Positions 63,058-64,000 of a DNA stretch of 64,000 nucleotides are shown in pieces (positions within the stretch are counted from its first letter, which is position 1; each line of letters begins with the position of its first letter). Below the pieces are notes generated by a model. The model did not search any database, was not told the origin of the DNA, and saw only the letters and a list, made by a program, of their open reading frames with translations. Position numbers and translations under genes: made by a program. Source of the DNA: Planctomycetota bacterium (lineage in GTDB: Bacteria > Planctomycetota > UBA1135 > GCA-002686595). Location of the stretch: NCBI GenBank assembly GCA_002683825.1, contig NYUD01000091.1, positions 247,928 through 311,927 on the forward strand. Direction: 5' to 3'.

Positions 63058-63801
63058 GTTGTACGCGAGCTCAAGCGCGATCTCTTCGGGCGCATCGAGC
63101 TTCTGGAAGGTCCTTCGGGACGCGCCATCCGTCGCGTGGCGGGGGGGGGGCGCAATCCCCTGGTCGGATCGTTGGCGCGCCTGCTCCTGCGGCGTGAGCG
63201 CCGGGCCCTTAGACACCTGGAGGGGCTTCCCGGTGTTGCCCGGGTCGCCACATCGGCCGAGTACCCCGACTACGGGCGGGCCCCGTCCATCGACAGGAGC
63301 ATTCCGCGTTCCAAGGAAGTCCTGCTGCGAACGTTTCTCGAAGGCGTTCCGCTCTATGCTGCGCTCGAGTTGCCGAGGGATTTCTTCGAGCGTCTCGAGG
63401 ATCTCGTCAACGAGCTGCATCGCCGCGGCGTTTGTCACAACGACCTGCACAAGGAGCCGAACGTCCTGATCGCTCCGCAGGGGAGGCCCCTGCTGGTCGA
63501 TTTTCAGCTTGCGAGCGTGCACCGCTCCAGGGGAAGGGTCTTTCGCGTCCGAGCGGCCGAAGACCTGCGACACGTTCAAAAACACAAGCTCTTCTACGAA
63601 CGGGCGCTCGGGACCGCCGGCACCCCACCGCTCTCGAAGGGCCGCCCCTCAGCGGGAGCCGCCCTGTGGATGGGTATCGGCAAGCCGCTCTACAACGTGT
63701 TCACAAAGGGCGTCCTCGGCTTGAGTCCCGGTGAGGAAAGGCGTCCGCCCGAAGGCCCCTGGCCCCGCTGGAGCGACCCCATAGGCCCACCGAGGGACTG
63801 A
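63043..63801 (+). CDS. RIO/Kdo-kinase-like small-molecule or lipid A core kinase
   Basis: 252 residues from the GTG at 63043. Protein-kinase-like fold: the hinge EVLLRTFLEGVPLYAAL (about 92-108), catalytic loop GVCHNDLHKEPNVLI (Asp134, Asn140) and metal motif LLVDFQLASVH (Asp153 in DFQ), as in RIO1 and the Kdo kinase/WaaP lipopolysaccharide kinases. The upstream Lys and glycine loop are not obvious (RRVAGGGRNPLVG may serve). With lpxB in the neighbourhood, phosphorylation of an LPS core sugar is plausible. Divergent from the SGNH-ABC operon. Confidence 0.78.
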   Translation: MNKPQVVRELKRDLFGRIELLEGPSGRAIRRVAGGGRNPLVGSLARLLLRRERRALRHLEGLPGVARVATSAEYPDYGRAPSIDRSIPRSKEVLLRTFLEGVPLYAALELPRDFFERLEDLVNELHRRGVCHNDLHKEPNVLIAPQGRPLLVDFQLASVHRSRGRVFRVRAAEDLRHVQKHKLFYERALGTAGTPPLSKGRPSAGAALWMGIGKPLYNVFTKGVLGLSPGEERRPPEGPWPRWSDPIGPPRD

Positions 63802-63857
63802 TCGAGCCGCCCTCTGCCCGCAGTGTTGTACGAGGTGATGTAGGCGCAGTGTGAAGA

Positions 63858-64000
63858 GCGCCTGGGCCCTACGCGCCTGGGCCCTACGCGCCTGGGCCCT
63901 ACGCGCCTGGGCCCTACGCGCCTGGTCCCTTCGCGCCTGGTCCCTTCGCGCCTGGTCCCTTCGCGCCTGGTCCCTTCGCGCCTGGTCCCTTCGCGCCTGG
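63858..64000. repeat. 15-bp tandem repeat array, truncated by the window end
   Basis: Four identical copies of GCGCCTGGGCCCTAC (63858-63917), then five copies of the variant GCGCCTGGTCCCTTC (63918-63992) and a partial tenth unit. The unit is a multiple of three. From a GTG at 63851 the plus strand would read Lys-Ser followed by repeated AWALR, then AWSLR; another frame gives APGPY/APGPF but meets a TGA just upstream. Coding status cannot be decided inside this window. Confidence 0.85.

Noticed and set aside
63858..64000. CRISPR array
   Set aside because: The 15-bp units are directly adjacent with no spacers, so this is a simple tandem repeat.

Overview
The window reads as one continuous stretch of bacterial chromosome, GC-rich (roughly 65% by eye) and densely coded on both strands. 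I saw no rRNA, tRNA, CRISPR array, transposase or phage gene. The gene content points to a planctomycete or close relative. The signs are a WD40 protein whose upstream linker resembles the planctomycete kinase-WD40 fusions, three large FG-GAP/ASPIC-UnbV (CRTAC1-type) proteins, two sulfatase-fold proteins lacking the Cys/Ser nucleophile, three envelope-anchored SGNH hydrolases, a type III glutamine synthetase, and LpxB (so a Gram-negative outer membrane with lipid A). This taxonomic call is inference from family content, not from a marker gene.

Layout. 1-3.8 kb: 3' end of a WD40 protein, a small DUF3299-like protein and an SGNH hydrolase. 3.9-7.6 kb (minus): sulfatase-like lipoprotein followed by a TPR/FG-GAP/ASPIC protein. 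7.7-10.7 kb: methyltransferase, sugar epimerase and FAD oxidoreductase in an overlapping operon. 10.7-12.6 kb: GT39-type membrane glycosyltransferase with TPRs, then a relic of an FtsX-type permease. 12.8-19.4 kb: peptidase C26 amidohydrolase, glnN plus HD protein, thiC, DAO/ThiO-like oxidase. 19.4-28.6 kb: DUF885 peptidase with a LysM-like insert, Nudix hydrolase, an 1172-residue FG-GAP lipoprotein, and a CRTAC1-thioredoxin fusion interrupted by an in-frame TGA. 28.7-33.3 kb: DprE2/DprE1-like pair, ApaH-like phosphatase, small membrane protein, SGNH hydrolase. 33.6-37.2 kb: membrane sulfatase-like protein, a 42-residue basic protein, a HAD phosphatase, an unknown protein. 37.2-41.9 kb: MttB-family methyltransferase, corrinoid protein, RACo-type reductive activator and stand-alone homocysteine methyltransferase. 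42-50.4 kb: small unknown protein, M24 and S9 peptidases, and otsA with an otsB-GH15 fusion. 50.7-55.4 kb: signal peptidase I, SDR, prenyltransferase-repeat protein, DUF2064 transferase and an iodotyrosine-deiodinase-like flavoprotein. 55.6-64 kb: cupredoxin with a C-terminal sorting tail, lpxB/ECF sigma/anti-sigma/YbjQ chain, TPR protein, ABC exporter with an SGNH hydrolase, RIO/Kdo-kinase-like protein, and a 15-bp tandem repeat running off the window end.

The strongest candidate for an undescribed system is the corrinoid cluster at 37.2-41.9 kb. Its parts together match a route from a methylated amine, through a corrinoid protein, to homocysteine: a modular counterpart of cobalamin-dependent methionine synthase. 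A second is the split CRTAC1-thioredoxin gene, where the frame continues past a single TGA followed by a hairpin placed as a bacterial SECIS element would be. At genome level, first genes of transcription units repeatedly carry a -10-like hexamer only 6-8 bases before the start codon, suggesting leaderless mRNAs, while downstream genes are joined by four-base ATGA-type overlaps. Every statement about families and functions rests on reading motifs by eye; no database search was run.
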